From contig NZ_JAVKCA010000002.1 in assembly GCF_040222955.1 (NCBI RefSeq), forward strand, positions 1 to 64,000: a stretch of DNA of 64,000 nt. The letters run 5' to 3'. Numbering within the stretch: position 1 is the stretch's first letter; every line of letters begins with the position of its first letter. The notes under the pieces were generated by a model, which saw nothing but the letters and a program-made list of their open reading frames with translations, ran no database searches and was not told where the DNA came from. The position numbers and the translations under genes are program-made. This document shows positions 26,547 through 35,313 of this stretch, piece after piece. Source of the stretch: Marinoscillum sp040222955. Its GTDB lineage: Bacteria; Bacteroidota; Bacteroidia; Cytophagales; Cyclobacteriaceae.

Positions 26547-27343
26547 CTCTTACTCCTCGTTTTTGTTATGGTTACTACGTAAACCTTGTCAACATTACCA
26601 GAGTTTAACAAAATTCGAGTTGCTTCGGTTACGGTTGATCCTGATCTATAAAGATCGTCAAAAAGAAGGACACTTTTTTGTTTGTATTTGTCGCTTGCTA
26701 CAGAAAAGGCGTCTTTAAGTAGTTCCTTCCTTTTGGTCGGATCCATTATTGATTTCAGTTGAGATGTTGATTTTGCTTTCCTCAAATAGTCTAAATCTAG
26801 TGGTATTCCTAGTTTGTGACTTATGTGATGAGCAATTTCGTAAACAGGTTGAAAAGCTCGATCTAAATCTGATGGAGGCATTGGAATAATTACATCTATT
26901 TTCCAAGAAGCGTTCTTTTCTCTTATAAGATCACATGTTGGTATAGCTATGATTTCAGCTCTGTATTTTTCCCGCCAATATTTGAGTCTATATAGTTCTT
27001 CACCAATTGGCGGACGCATTGTATGCCAACTCAAAACGTTTCCTTCACTATCAGTTTCAGCGGGTTCGCTTTTGGTCGTATGAAAATCCATAGAAAAACC
27101 ACCACTCCAAATGCCGGGAATTTCAAGGCCATAGCAATTTACGTCTCCGTTCTTGGTAATTACATATTCATCATGATATTGAACCACTTTAAATGAAGCT
27201 TTATGTTTCCAATCGGGAGTCGAAATGTCTTTGTTTATGTTAACCTTGACGGGGAGGGGTTCACAGTAATAATATTGACCAACAGTATAAAGTTTTATCG
27301 ATTCTCGACCCAGCAGATTGTCTTTGAACTCTTGTATAGTCAT
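26543..27343 (-). CDS. ComF-like phosphoribosyltransferase, partner of DprA-like protein
   Basis: A 266-residue protein with a type I phosphoribosyltransferase domain in its C-terminal half. VIIPMPPSD near 160 corresponds to the ComF entry strand, and the PRPP-binding loop is LLFDDLYRSGSTVTEA, with Asp229-Asp230 and Ser234-Thr237. The N-terminal 140 residues (DVNCYGLEIPGIWSGGF; SWHTMRPPIGEELYRLK) are not a ComF zinc ribbon and are unrecognised. It is the first gene of its cassette, 17 bp after the GTT core. The overlap with the DprA-like gene implies joint function. I recall DprA-PRTase pairs being listed as candidate antiphage systems but cannot verify this here. Confidence 0.8.
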   Translation of the reverse strand: MTIQEFKDNLLGRESIKLYTVGQYYYCEPLPVKVNINKDISTPDWKHKASFKVVQYHDEYVITKNGDVNCYGLEIPGIWSGGFSMDFHTTKSEPAETDSEGNVLSWHTMRPPIGEELYRLKYWREKYRAEIIAIPTCDLIREKNASWKIDVIIPMPPSDLDRAFQPVYEIAHHISHKLGIPLDLDYLRKAKSTSQLKSIMDPTKRKELLKDAFSVASDKYKQKSVLLFDDLYRSGSTVTEATRILLNSGNVDKVYVVTITKTRSKR

Positions 27344-27362
27344 TTCGTTTTGCAGTTATGCC

Positions 27363-27413
27363 ATCTAACCGAATATCAACCACCAATGGCTGATACCCGA
27401 CTGTAACGTTACC
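27363..27413 (-). repeat. Possible short attC-like site (site C)
   Basis: On the minus strand a hairpin (TCGGGTATCAGCC/GGTTGATATTCGG, imperfect) leads directly to the core GTTAGAT at 27369-27363 that starts the DprA/PRTase cassette. It could be the right part of an upstream attC or an eroded site. The arms are not similar to site A. The stretch from here to 27606 has no gene I can support. Confidence 0.4.
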
Positions 27414-27606
27414 AAATGTAGTAGATTTCCAATCTCAAACAAACCATTGTCAGCTATACAGGCATGCTCCTTCCGGCACCCACCGAACAGACCGGGTTCA
27501 ATAAGTAAGGGATCAAACTCAGAACGGTTGAATAACTACATTTAGCTTTTTCACCATGACTTGGATGGACGCTCAACCCCCTCCTGATATTAAAACGCTC
27601 CTTTAT

Positions 27607-28746
27607 CTATTGTTGCATCCGCCCATTAATCGCAAGCAAACGCCCAATCTGCTCGCCTACACGGATCAGGTTTTCCCGGGTCTGTTTCATCGCCGATTCT
27701 ATATCGGTAGGGCCATTGCCGATGGGCAGAAGTACCTGAAAGTACTGTTTCATCTCCACCGGAATGTTTACCGGCACTTTACCCGCCAGCCCGATAACCG
27801 GAATCCCTGCCGATTTTGCTCTCACAGCCACACCCATAGGGCCCTTGCCTCTGAGGGTTTGTTCGTCCAGGCTCCCCTCGCCTGTGATCACCAGACCAGC
27901 TCTTTTTATCGATTCATCAAAAGCGGTGATGCGTATAAATTCATCTATGCCATTCACCAGACTGGCGCCCAAAAAAGCATGAAGTCCGGCAGAAATTCCA
28001 CCGGCCGCTCCCCCATGGGGTACGTCCATTTCCAGACCATGTTCCTTCAAAGCCACCGCCCTCAATCTGGCAAGGGATTCTTCCAACATCAGCACTTCAT
28101 CGGGCGACGCACCTTTTTGTGGGCCGAAAACCGCTGCTGCACCCTCCTCTCCAAGCAGTGGATTGTCCACATCGCAAAGAAGGACAAACTCACAGTCGGT
28201 AATGCGCTGGTCTACGTCGTTGATCTCAATATGGGCCAGATCCACAAGGGTTTCAGCAGTCGTCAGGGGATCATTCTCCCTATCCAGAAACTGTACACCC
28301 AGCGCCCGCAAAATACCCATACCACCATCCACTGTGGCTGATCCTCCCAGGGTCAGAATGATCTTCTTTGCTCCGGCATCAAGAGCCGCCATTATCAGCT
28401 CTCCGGTGCCATAGGAAGATGCCTCCAATGGGTTGAGTTCATCGGACTTAAGCAATCGGAGGCCCGAAGCATTGGCCATTTCAATAACCGCAGTATGACC
28501 ATTTTCAACCAACCCAAATGAGGCCTTGATTTTTCTTCCAAGTGGGTCGTGTACCTGTACCTCCATCATTTCACCGGCACATTTACTAACAATGAGGTCA
28601 CCCGTGCCATCACCCCCGTCGGCTATGGGAGAGCACTCGGTGGTGCATTCAAGTTTGCTGTTGATGAGGCCTGTCTCTATGGCACTGGCTACCTCTCCGG
28701 CAGACAGGCTGTTTTTAAAAGCATTGGGAGCAATGAGTATGTGCAT
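27607..28746 (-). CDS. Glycerate kinase (GlxK/GarK family)
   Basis: A 379-residue type I glycerate kinase, which phosphorylates D-glycerate to a phosphoglycerate. Family signatures are APNAFKNSLSA at the N-terminus, CSPIADGGDGTGD near 40, LGGSATVDGGMGILRALG near 135 and GEGSLDEQTLRGKGPMGVA near 290. The ATG lies 4 bp after the stop of the upstream GntP permease gene, so the two form an operon. Glycerate could come from sugar-acid breakdown or be imported by that permease. Cytoplasmic. It is the first normal metabolic gene on the high-coordinate side of the cassette array. Confidence 0.93.
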   Translation of the reverse strand: MHILIAPNAFKNSLSAGEVASAIETGLINSKLECTTECSPIADGGDGTGDLIVSKCAGEMMEVQVHDPLGRKIKASFGLVENGHTAVIEMANASGLRLLKSDELNPLEASSYGTGELIMAALDAGAKKIILTLGGSATVDGGMGILRALGVQFLDRENDPLTTAETLVDLAHIEINDVDQRITDCEFVLLCDVDNPLLGEEGAAAVFGPQKGASPDEVLMLEESLARLRAVALKEHGLEMDVPHGGAAGGISAGLHAFLGASLVNGIDEFIRITAFDESIKRAGLVITGEGSLDEQTLRGKGPMGVAVRAKSAGIPVIGLAGKVPVNIPVEMKQYFQVLLPIGNGPTDIESAMKQTRENLIRVGEQIGRLLAINGRMQQ

Positions 28747-28750
28747 ATTC

Positions 28751-30079
28751 CTATAAGAGAATTATGGATAAAAGATACACCATGATAAACGAAGTAAGCC
28801 CCATAAGAATTGTAGCTACAGAGTAAACCCGCAGCATCTCCTTCATACCGACTCCCGAAAACTTGCTGATCACCCAGAAATAAGAATCATTGGCATGTGA
28901 GATCATGATCGACCCTGCTCCCATGGAAAGCACACAAAGCAAATAGCCCATTTCGGTCGTGATACCGAGGTTGGGTAAAAGCGGCTGCACAATGGACGCG
29001 GAAGTAATTACGGCTACTGTAGAGGATCCCTGGGCGGTCTTTAATAAGAAAGCCAACAAAAATGGAAAAAGGATTCCTAGGCCTTCCAGCGGAATCGCCT
29101 GATTCACATATTCGCCAATATTGATCGCCACCAGCACCGCTCCGAATGCGGCACCGGCACCAATAATTACCAGTATGCCACCAGACTTCTGGACCGCATC
29201 CTGCATGAGATGAGACACAGTGTCCTTTTGCCAGCCCCGTTTGGTATTGAAAGCCAACAACACGCCTACGGCAAGTGCAATAACCGGATCTCCAATGGTC
29301 ACAAATATGGAAATGAACCAGTTCTGATCCGGTGCATCCAGCACAATAAACGATCGGATGGCGATAAGAAGGATAGGCACGATGATGGGTAAAAATGCCC
29401 TGATCACGGAATGATCGGGTAAAGCTGACTCCTGCTCCTCCTCGTCTGTCAGGATCACCGGGTTCTTCTTGCCGGCAAATGTGGCCCACCAGAAACCTAC
29501 CAAACTGGTAGGAATGGCCACGACGATACCAGCCATGATCAACTGACCAAAATCCACTCCGATGATCTCTGCCGCTGCTGCCGCTCCCGGATGCGGAGGG
29601 ATCATACAGTGAATGGCATATAGTCCGGCCGCCAACGAAACCGCCATGGTCGCTATAGGTACTTTGGTTTTTCGGGCCAGTGAATTATTCAGCCCGTCCA
29701 ACACGATAAATCCAGAATCGCAAAAAATGAGCGTTCCCACTGAAAAACCAGTGAGGTTCATGGCCAGCGCTGCTCGTTTCTCGCTCACCAGCTTCCTGAT
29801 AAACCCGGCCATCACACGTGTGCTGCCGGTATGCTCCAGTATCACCCCGAGGGTAATCCCCAGCACGATCACAAGCCCTAGTGACTTCAGGATATTTCCA
29901 AATCCGTTTTTGACATGTATGAGCACCTCACTCACGGGCATGCCCACACCGATTCCCACCACAAACCCCGCAATGATTAAGGCAAAAAATGGATGCACCT
30001 GAAATCGGGTGGTGAGCAAAACAATCACTGCTATGCCCCCCAGGAGCCATAGAAACACTAAGAAAAAATTACTGATCAT
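28751..30079 (-). CDS. GntP-family permease, second copy
   Basis: A 442-residue membrane protein of the GntP family with the same segments as the one at 4098-5438: HCMIPPHPGAAAAAEIIG, AQGSSTVAVITSAS and SHANDSYFWVISKF. In the cargo-selective loop it has PPHPGAA where the first has PPTPGPI, so the two probably carry different sugar acids. The neighbours are glycerate kinase (4 bp away), uxuA and a mannonate oxidoreductase, pointing to glycerate, gluconate or a hexonate/uronate derivative. Roughly a dozen transmembrane helices. Confidence 0.9.
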   Translation of the reverse strand: MISNFFLVFLWLLGGIAVIVLLTTRFQVHPFFALIIAGFVVGIGVGMPVSEVLIHVKNGFGNILKSLGLVIVLGITLGVILEHTGSTRVMAGFIRKLVSEKRAALAMNLTGFSVGTLIFCDSGFIVLDGLNNSLARKTKVPIATMAVSLAAGLYAIHCMIPPHPGAAAAAEIIGVDFGQLIMAGIVVAIPTSLVGFWWATFAGKKNPVILTDEEEQESALPDHSVIRAFLPIIVPILLIAIRSFIVLDAPDQNWFISIFVTIGDPVIALAVGVLLAFNTKRGWQKDTVSHLMQDAVQKSGGILVIIGAGAAFGAVLVAINIGEYVNQAIPLEGLGILFPFLLAFLLKTAQGSSTVAVITSASIVQPLLPNLGITTEMGYLLCVLSMGAGSIMISHANDSYFWVISKFSGVGMKEMLRVYSVATILMGLTSFIMVYLLSIILL

Positions 30080-30160
30080 ACAGGGAATTTACAGTGTGCT
30101 ACGGCTCTCTCCAAAAGGTTGGCAGCCAAAACCCTGAAATTCCCTGATCAGAAGAGTAGG

Positions 30161-31348
30161 CTACTTTATACTTCTCCTGATTCCCAGCTCCAGTCCTCTG
30201 AGCTCCGCCAGTCCTCTCAAGCGGCCAATAGCGGAATAGCCGGGATTGGTCTGCTTGTCCAGGTCATCCAGCATCTGGTGTCCATGATCGGGTCGCATTG
30301 GCATACGCAGGTCTTTTCTGCCGGCAGCTCTCCTTTTGTTTTGTTCCAAAACGAGATTTTTCATCACCGCGTACATGTCCACGTCACCATCCAGGTGATC
30401 AGCTTCATGAAAATTACCTGCGGAATCTCTCCGCGTACTGCGCAGGTGTATGAAATGAATGCGATTCCCGAGTCTTTCCACCATCCCAGCCAGGTCATTG
30501 TCTTCTCGCACTCCGTAAGAACCTGTACAAAAGCACAAGCCATTACTAGGGCTATCACAGGCCTCCAAAAGCTGTTTAGCATCTGCCTCGGTACTTACTA
30601 CCCTGGGTAGTCCCAAAATAGGGAATGGCGGATCATCGGGATGGATGGCCATCAGAACCCCCGCCTGCTCAGCGGCTGGTATGATGGCTTTGAGGAATGC
30701 ATACAAATTGCCTCTCAATTCCTGATCGCCAATGGCCGCATAGGTGTCCAGCACCGTCTGAAACTGATCCAGGGTGTACCCCTCTTCTGCGCCTGGCAAC
30801 CCTGCAATGATATTGCTGATGAGCAATTCTTTCTCTGCTTCAGAAAGGCGCTCCAGCGCCTTTTTTGCAGCTTCCTTTTGGGCCGGTGTATACGCTTCCT
30901 CAGCTCCCGGTCGCTTCAGGAGGAAAAGCTCAAAAGCCGCAAACTGAGCCGCGTCAAACCTCAAAGCGCGTGAGCCATCAGCCATCTGAAAGGATAGATC
31001 GGTGCGGGTCCAGTCCAGGACAGGCATGAAATTATAACAAACCGTATCGATCCCACAAGCACCCAGGTTGATGATGCTGGTCTTGTAGTTTTCTATGTAC
31101 TGCTCAAATTTTCCGGTTCTTTTTTTAATGTCTTCGTGCACGGGGATACTCTCCACCACCGACCATGTAAGTCCGGCTTCCTCCATCTCTGATTTTCGCT
31201 TCAGTATCTCCTCTTTTGTCCATACTTCGCCATTCGGAATGTGATGAAGTGCCGTGACAATGCCCGTAGCACCGGCCATCTTAATGTGTGACAAGGGAAT
31301 GGAGTCCTTTGGACCATACCATCTCCAGGTTTGTTCTAATCCTTTCAT
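30161..31348 (-). CDS. uxuA: Mannonate dehydratase, second copy
   Basis: A 395-residue UxuA enzyme converting D-mannonate to 2-keto-3-deoxygluconate. It shares with the 14430 copy TWRWYGPKDS/MRWYGPKDP, TALHHIPNGEVW, MAIHPDDPP, GLCFCTGSYG, HLRSTRRD and MRPDHGHQMLDDL. It follows the SDR mannonate oxidoreductase gene by 10 bp, giving two successive glucuronate-pathway steps in one operon. UxaC isomerase and the KDG kinase and aldolase are not in the window and must be elsewhere. Confidence 0.95.
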   Translation of the reverse strand: MKGLEQTWRWYGPKDSIPLSHIKMAGATGIVTALHHIPNGEVWTKEEILKRKSEMEEAGLTWSVVESIPVHEDIKKRTGKFEQYIENYKTSIINLGACGIDTVCYNFMPVLDWTRTDLSFQMADGSRALRFDAAQFAAFELFLLKRPGAEEAYTPAQKEAAKKALERLSEAEKELLISNIIAGLPGAEEGYTLDQFQTVLDTYAAIGDQELRGNLYAFLKAIIPAAEQAGVLMAIHPDDPPFPILGLPRVVSTEADAKQLLEACDSPSNGLCFCTGSYGVREDNDLAGMVERLGNRIHFIHLRSTRRDSAGNFHEADHLDGDVDMYAVMKNLVLEQNKRRAAGRKDLRMPMRPDHGHQMLDDLDKQTNPGYSAIGRLRGLAELRGLELGIRRSIK

Positions 31349-31358
31349 ATTCTTTTAC

Positions 31359-32207
31359 TTAAACTCCGCTAAATGCACTAAAACCACCATCAATGGGCAC
31401 CACCACACCTGTGACAAACTTTGACCCGTCAGTGCAAAGCCATAACAAGGTGCCAAGTAAATCTTCGGGCTCACCAAAACGGCCCATAGGCGTATGGTCT
31501 ATGATGGTATTTCCGCGATCCGTCAGGTTACCTTCACCTGTGGTCAGCAACGCCCTGTTCTGATCGGTTAGGAAAAAACCGGGTGCCAGTGCATTCACAC
31601 GGATATTTACCTTGGCAAAATGCACCGCCAGCCACTGGGTGAAATTACTCACCGCGGCTTTAGCCCCACTATAGGCTGGAATCTTGGTCAGCGGGGTGAA
31701 GGCATTCATAGAAGAAACATTAATGACTGAGCATCCCTTTTTGCCCACCATGTCTTTGGCAAACACCTGAGTCGGAAGCAATGTGCCAATGAAATTGAGG
31801 TTGAATACAAACTGTACGCCATCCGGATCCAGGTCAAAAAAAGTTTTCAACTCATCATTGGCTTCCAAATCCTCCAGGTGCAGATGCGTTTTGGAGGTGG
31901 TCCCTTTCGGGTGATTGCCACCGGCTCCATTGATAAGAATGTCGCAGGGTCCCAACTGATCCACTACCGTGTCATGGGCCCTTTTGAGACTCTCCAGGGT
32001 CAACACGTTGGCTTCTACCCCTATGGCCTCACCACCATTCTGCACGATTTTGTCTGCCACTCGCTGAGCATTCTCCAGCTTCAGATCCAATATGGCCACT
32101 TTCACCTTTTGGGCAGCCAGCATCTCAGCCATGGTGCTACAGAGCACTCCGCCACCACCGGTTATTACAGCCACTTTTCCGGCCAGTTCCTCAAATTTCG
32201 GATACAT
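31359..32207 (-). CDS. SDR-family D-mannonate/fructuronate oxidoreductase
   Basis: A 282-residue short-chain dehydrogenase. The Gly-rich cofactor loop is TGGGGVLC (16-23), NGAGGNHP lies at 93-100, and the catalytic Tyr179 and Lys183 are in YSGAK, with Ser165/166 before them. The NGAGGNHPKGTT insertion and the long loop after it are typical of SDR proteins found next to uxuA that reduce fructuronate to mannonate in place of the longer UxuB. The neighbouring uxuA supports this. A different ketose-acid substrate cannot be excluded. Confidence 0.88.
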   Translation of the reverse strand: MYPKFEELAGKVAVITGGGGVLCSTMAEMLAAQKVKVAILDLKLENAQRVADKIVQNGGEAIGVEANVLTLESLKRAHDTVVDQLGPCDILINGAGGNHPKGTTSKTHLHLEDLEANDELKTFFDLDPDGVQFVFNLNFIGTLLPTQVFAKDMVGKKGCSVINVSSMNAFTPLTKIPAYSGAKAAVSNFTQWLAVHFAKVNIRVNALAPGFFLTDQNRALLTTGEGNLTDRGNTIIDHTPMGRFGEPEDLLGTLLWLCTDGSKFVTGVVVPIDGGFSAFSGV

Positions 32208-32285
32208 AAATTTTCTTGTTGGTTGATTTAAAAATTGATCAGGACCTGCCTTGAAAGGACCATCCTTAGTATTGATTGGTTACAA

Positions 32286-33497
32286 TTATTGAATAAGCTC
32301 CACAGCAATATTGGCGTTGAGCTCGTTGGCTACCTCTATCAGCGCTGCTTCAAATCCGCTTTGATTGGTAAACGCCGCATTTTCCACTTCCCAGCCAGCC
32401 AGAAAGTGAAAGCTGTATAGATCATCTACGGGATTCAACAGGGCGGTATAGGTATTAGTCACCCCGTCACCCTCCTCAGGTGCCTTGCTGAAACCAGCAA
32501 AACCCGCCTCTGCCACCAAAAGCCCCATTCCCAGGTTGTCGTGGTTTTCACTCTGGTCTCCATAGGTGTACATGATCTGAATACCGCCGGATTTCAGTTC
32601 TCGTTTGGCCACTTTTTTCAGGTCCACAATACCAGTGACCAGGATCTCATTTCCTTCACGCCCTCCAAGCCGTACACGGCTCTCATAACTGCGCTTACCT
32701 GCCCAGATGGAGATGGTTTCAGTAACGGTGTAGGTGGCACCTGCCACATTCCATCCGCCATAGGTTAGTTCCAAAACTGACCTCACTGGTCCTTCGGTGA
32801 TTATTCTAAAATCAGCAGTTTCCGTATCCCCAAGGCGGTAAATAGAATCCTCCCGGAACATGGCCAGGGCACCAGCACCCAAGGATGAGCCTACTTTGAG
32901 CACATCCATACCCCAGTCCTGCATTTCGTGGTAATTTTCTCCCAAACCAATCTGCTCCACACAGAGTTGAGGTTTTGCCTTTCCAAAAATATCTTTCCCG
33001 TTTCGACTGTCAAAGTAGGTTCTGAATCCCACTAATTCGCTTTCCCAGGCCGGTCCCTCATACTGATATAAATACGGAGTACTCAAAGCCACATGGTCTG
33101 AGGGCCGGGAGTTGGCTGCTACAGACGTGAACTCATTATTCCGCTCCGGACTATAGCCCAGGTACACATTGGTATTCTTAGGAAATTCAGGCAATTTATC
33201 CGTGGCACTTAGCTCCAGATCCAAAACTTCACTGGCCTCAAAATCGCACTCAAAGGCAACCTCATCCCAAACTCCATCACCGTCCATGTCGTCAAACTGA
33301 ATAGGAATGAGGGTTCCTTTGGAATCTTTTAAGGTAAAATAAGAAGTCGCCAAGTCAGGGAAATCTGTCTTTTTCAGCACGAGGCGTTTGCCACTAATGG
33401 CTACACTGAGGTCATTGGTAAGCTTCAGTTTTGTGGTCTTTTGGCAAGCAGCCAAAACCATCACACAAATAAGTAAAGAGAGGGTACGATAAATCAT
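32286..33497 (-). CDS. DUF4861-family lipoprotein
   Basis: A 403-residue secreted lipoprotein with lipobox LAAC (Cys18). The segment GPAWESELVGFRTYFDSRN near 148, with IFGK following, is characteristic of the DUF4861 family, which recurs in Bacteroidota loci for uronic-acid polysaccharides. Function is unknown; a carbohydrate esterase- or lyase-like fold has been suggested for related proteins but I see no assignable catalytic motif. It lies about 80 bp upstream of the SDR gene and in the same direction. Confidence 0.75.
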   Translation of the reverse strand: MIYRTLSLLICVMVLAACQKTTKLKLTNDLSVAISGKRLVLKKTDFPDLATSYFTLKDSKGTLIPIQFDDMDGDGVWDEVAFECDFEASEVLDLELSATDKLPEFPKNTNVYLGYSPERNNEFTSVAANSRPSDHVALSTPYLYQYEGPAWESELVGFRTYFDSRNGKDIFGKAKPQLCVEQIGLGENYHEMQDWGMDVLKVGSSLGAGALAMFREDSIYRLGDTETADFRIITEGPVRSVLELTYGGWNVAGATYTVTETISIWAGKRSYESRVRLGGREGNEILVTGIVDLKKVAKRELKSGGIQIMYTYGDQSENHDNLGMGLLVAEAGFAGFSKAPEEGDGVTNTYTALLNPVDDLYSFHFLAGWEVENAAFTNQSGFEAALIEVANELNANIAVELIQ

Positions 33498-33808
33498 AGT
33501 CAGGTCTTTCTGTGTAATTTATACACGGTTTAACAATTTCGCAATTATGCAGCCCACTTTAACCTCATTTTTACCATTTATCCCCCAAATACCACCACCC
33601 TCTGGTGGAATGGCATCAGTCAGCTTGAGAAAAGTATGAATAAAGCCGGAAGTCAGGTAAAACTACGGGACATCACCACAGCATTTGGCCGCTGAGGCAC
33701 AGCTGAAGCCGCTTTGTACTTTAATGCCCCCATTTTCGGATGATCAGATTAAGGCTTCCTCTTAAATATGCATTAGTCAAGATTTTAAAAAACTAACTAC
33801 TTAAGATT
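33498..33808. other. Divergent intergenic region
   Basis: 311 bp between the minus-strand DUF4861 gene and the plus-strand IPT/TIG lipoprotein gene. It must carry two promoters. A small stem (ccacc/ggtgg) lies near 33590-33606. No small gene or clear operator is visible. Confidence 0.5.
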
Positions 33809-35077
33809 ATGCAAAAACTACAACTCTTCAGAACCCTCGGACTCATGTGCTTAACGGTCATTGCAGGACTATACCTTGTATCCTGTGGTGAAGATGAAGG
33901 CGGAAGTGATCCGAGAATTCCGGTGCTCCTTTCTTTTTCACCGGCCAGTGGCGAACCCGGAGACAATGTCACGATCACCGGAACAGACCTGGACAATGCC
34001 ACGGCGGTTACAATTGGTGGGGCAGATGCGACCATCGTATCTAACACAGCCACCGAGATCGTGGCCACAGTGCCTGAGGGAGCTACTACCGGCAAAATTA
34101 CGGTGAGCACCGAAGGTGGACTGGGACAGAGTAGCGCTGACTTTACCGTCATTGTGATAGGCGCTGTAACCGTATCAGGTGTCAGCCCTGCCTCTGCGCA
34201 GCCCGGGGGAAACGTAACCATCATGGGTACGGAGATGACCACTGTCTCCTCAGTAAAAGTAGGAGAAACAGAAGCTACTATTGTGGGTACTACGGACACA
34301 TCAGTGGAGATCACCATCCCCGAAGGTGTGAGCATTGGTTTGAATGCCCTCACCATAGTCAATGACGGAGGTACCAATACCACCTCTACTGAAGCGGTAA
34401 AATTCTATGTGATCAAACTTCACGCGGATCTTACCATGACCTTTGATGGAGAACAAACCGGCACTTTCACGGGATCACCGGATCCGGAGGAGTCAACTGT
34501 GTATGGCACCTCAGATGATGCTACGGTGATCGCTTCTGCCGGCAGTCTGCCAGCAGCCATAGATGGCAATTTCTTCCAATTTGAAGGTTTCAGCAGCACC
34601 GCCATCTCAGGAAACTATGCCACCATCGTACAAAACAGTTCGGCATTGCCAGCTGGTACATACGCTGAGTTTTTCTCAGGAGCTACTGACCAAACCATCT
34701 ACTTCAACCTGCAAATCCATGTGGGCGACCTTCCTGCTGACTATGATGGGGTATTATTTGGTCTGAGAATGCGGTTTGATGGTGACGACTATGAATTTGT
34801 ACCCACACCTACCGAACTGGCTGATATGGGCTTCACACCCAATGAAGAAGGCTGGTATAGCCTTTCCATTCCGGCTTCAGCATTTGACGATGATGCAGCC
34901 CTGGGCACCTTCCAGTTTACAGACATGCAGCGGATAGCAGTGGCAGTAAGAAGAGATTACGGCACAGGCGGCACTGCAGGTCAGCAGGTGACAGCTGAAG
35001 ATGGTGGCATTTTCTATTCGCAAAGCATTGATAATGTGAGTATCTCAGTAGGTGGCCCATACAGCTTCCCTGAATAA
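33809..35077 (+). CDS. IPT/TIG-domain surface lipoprotein, likely glycan-binding
   Basis: A 422-residue lipoprotein (lipobox LVSC, Cys26) followed by an acidic GEDEGGSD stretch, typical of surface-exposed Bacteroidota lipoproteins. There are two IPT/TIG beta-sandwich domains at about 38-112 (SPASGEPGDNVTITGTDL) and 117-202 (SPASAQPGGNVTIMGTEM), then a C-terminal beta-rich domain (205-422) with Trp and Tyr residues suited to sugar stacking. This layout matches surface glycan-binding proteins of polysaccharide utilisation loci. It is monocistronic, with its own terminator, and is the only plus-strand gene in this block. The ligand is presumably xylan or a uronan. Confidence 0.8.
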   Translation: MQKLQLFRTLGLMCLTVIAGLYLVSCGEDEGGSDPRIPVLLSFSPASGEPGDNVTITGTDLDNATAVTIGGADATIVSNTATEIVATVPEGATTGKITVSTEGGLGQSSADFTVIVIGAVTVSGVSPASAQPGGNVTIMGTEMTTVSSVKVGETEATIVGTTDTSVEITIPEGVSIGLNALTIVNDGGTNTTSTEAVKFYVIKLHADLTMTFDGEQTGTFTGSPDPEESTVYGTSDDATVIASAGSLPAAIDGNFFQFEGFSSTAISGNYATIVQNSSALPAGTYAEFFSGATDQTIYFNLQIHVGDLPADYDGVLFGLRMRFDGDDYEFVPTPTELADMGFTPNEEGWYSLSIPASAFDDDAALGTFQFTDMQRIAVAVRRDYGTGGTAGQQVTAEDGGIFYSQSIDNVSISVGGPYSFPE

Positions 35078-35103
35078 TAGTTTTCTCTGAACCAGCTAGT
35101 GAG

Positions 35104-35129
35104 GGCAGGAATTGATTCCTGCCTTTTTT
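35104..35129 (+). terminator. Rho-independent terminator
   Basis: Perfect stem ggcaggaat/attcctgcc with a two-base loop, followed by six T at 35124-35129. It lies 27 bp past the stop of the IPT/TIG gene. Confidence 0.9.
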
Positions 35130-35313
35130 ATGGCTTTTGGGCAAGGAATGGGTCAGAAAGCGCTCTTCAAGCGCAAAAGGCCTTTTCCTGTTGGAGCGAG
35201 GATTAAGGGATCAAGCAGAATTCCTGTGGGGAGATTGAATTAAAGGTGGATGTTGAGGAAGTGATCTGAAACCTTATATACCTCAATCTAATTGATTGGC
35301 TACTTACCCTTCA

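Larger units (their letters stand above)
24267..27413 (-). mobile_element. Integron-like cassette array without integrase (CALIN-like)
   Basis: Two consecutive units on the minus strand. Unit 1 (about 27368 to 25454) carries the phosphoribosyltransferase and DprA-like genes; unit 2 (about 25453 to 24267) carries the coiled-coil membrane gene. Each begins with a GTT core and ends in an imperfect palindrome whose inverse core complements that unit's own first bases. Unit 1 pairs GTTAGATGGC with GCCATCTAAC, and unit 2 pairs GTTGTGCTCA with TGAGCACAAC. That self-complementarity is diagnostic of attC-bounded cassettes. Genes are co-oriented and AT-rich, and the intergenic space is almost all site sequence. 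No tyrosine-recombinase integrase is in the window. The alternative is another site-specific element with similar palindromes. Confidence 0.65.

Noticed and set aside
27344..27606. An integron integrase or attI upstream of the cassette array
   Set aside because: There is no tyrosine-recombinase frame of about 300 codons on either strand here; only a weak hairpin next to the first core is visible.
28887..29489. 200-codon frame in the same strand as the second GntP gene
   Set aside because: It is a different frame of a membrane-protein gene whose real frame shows all GntP motifs.
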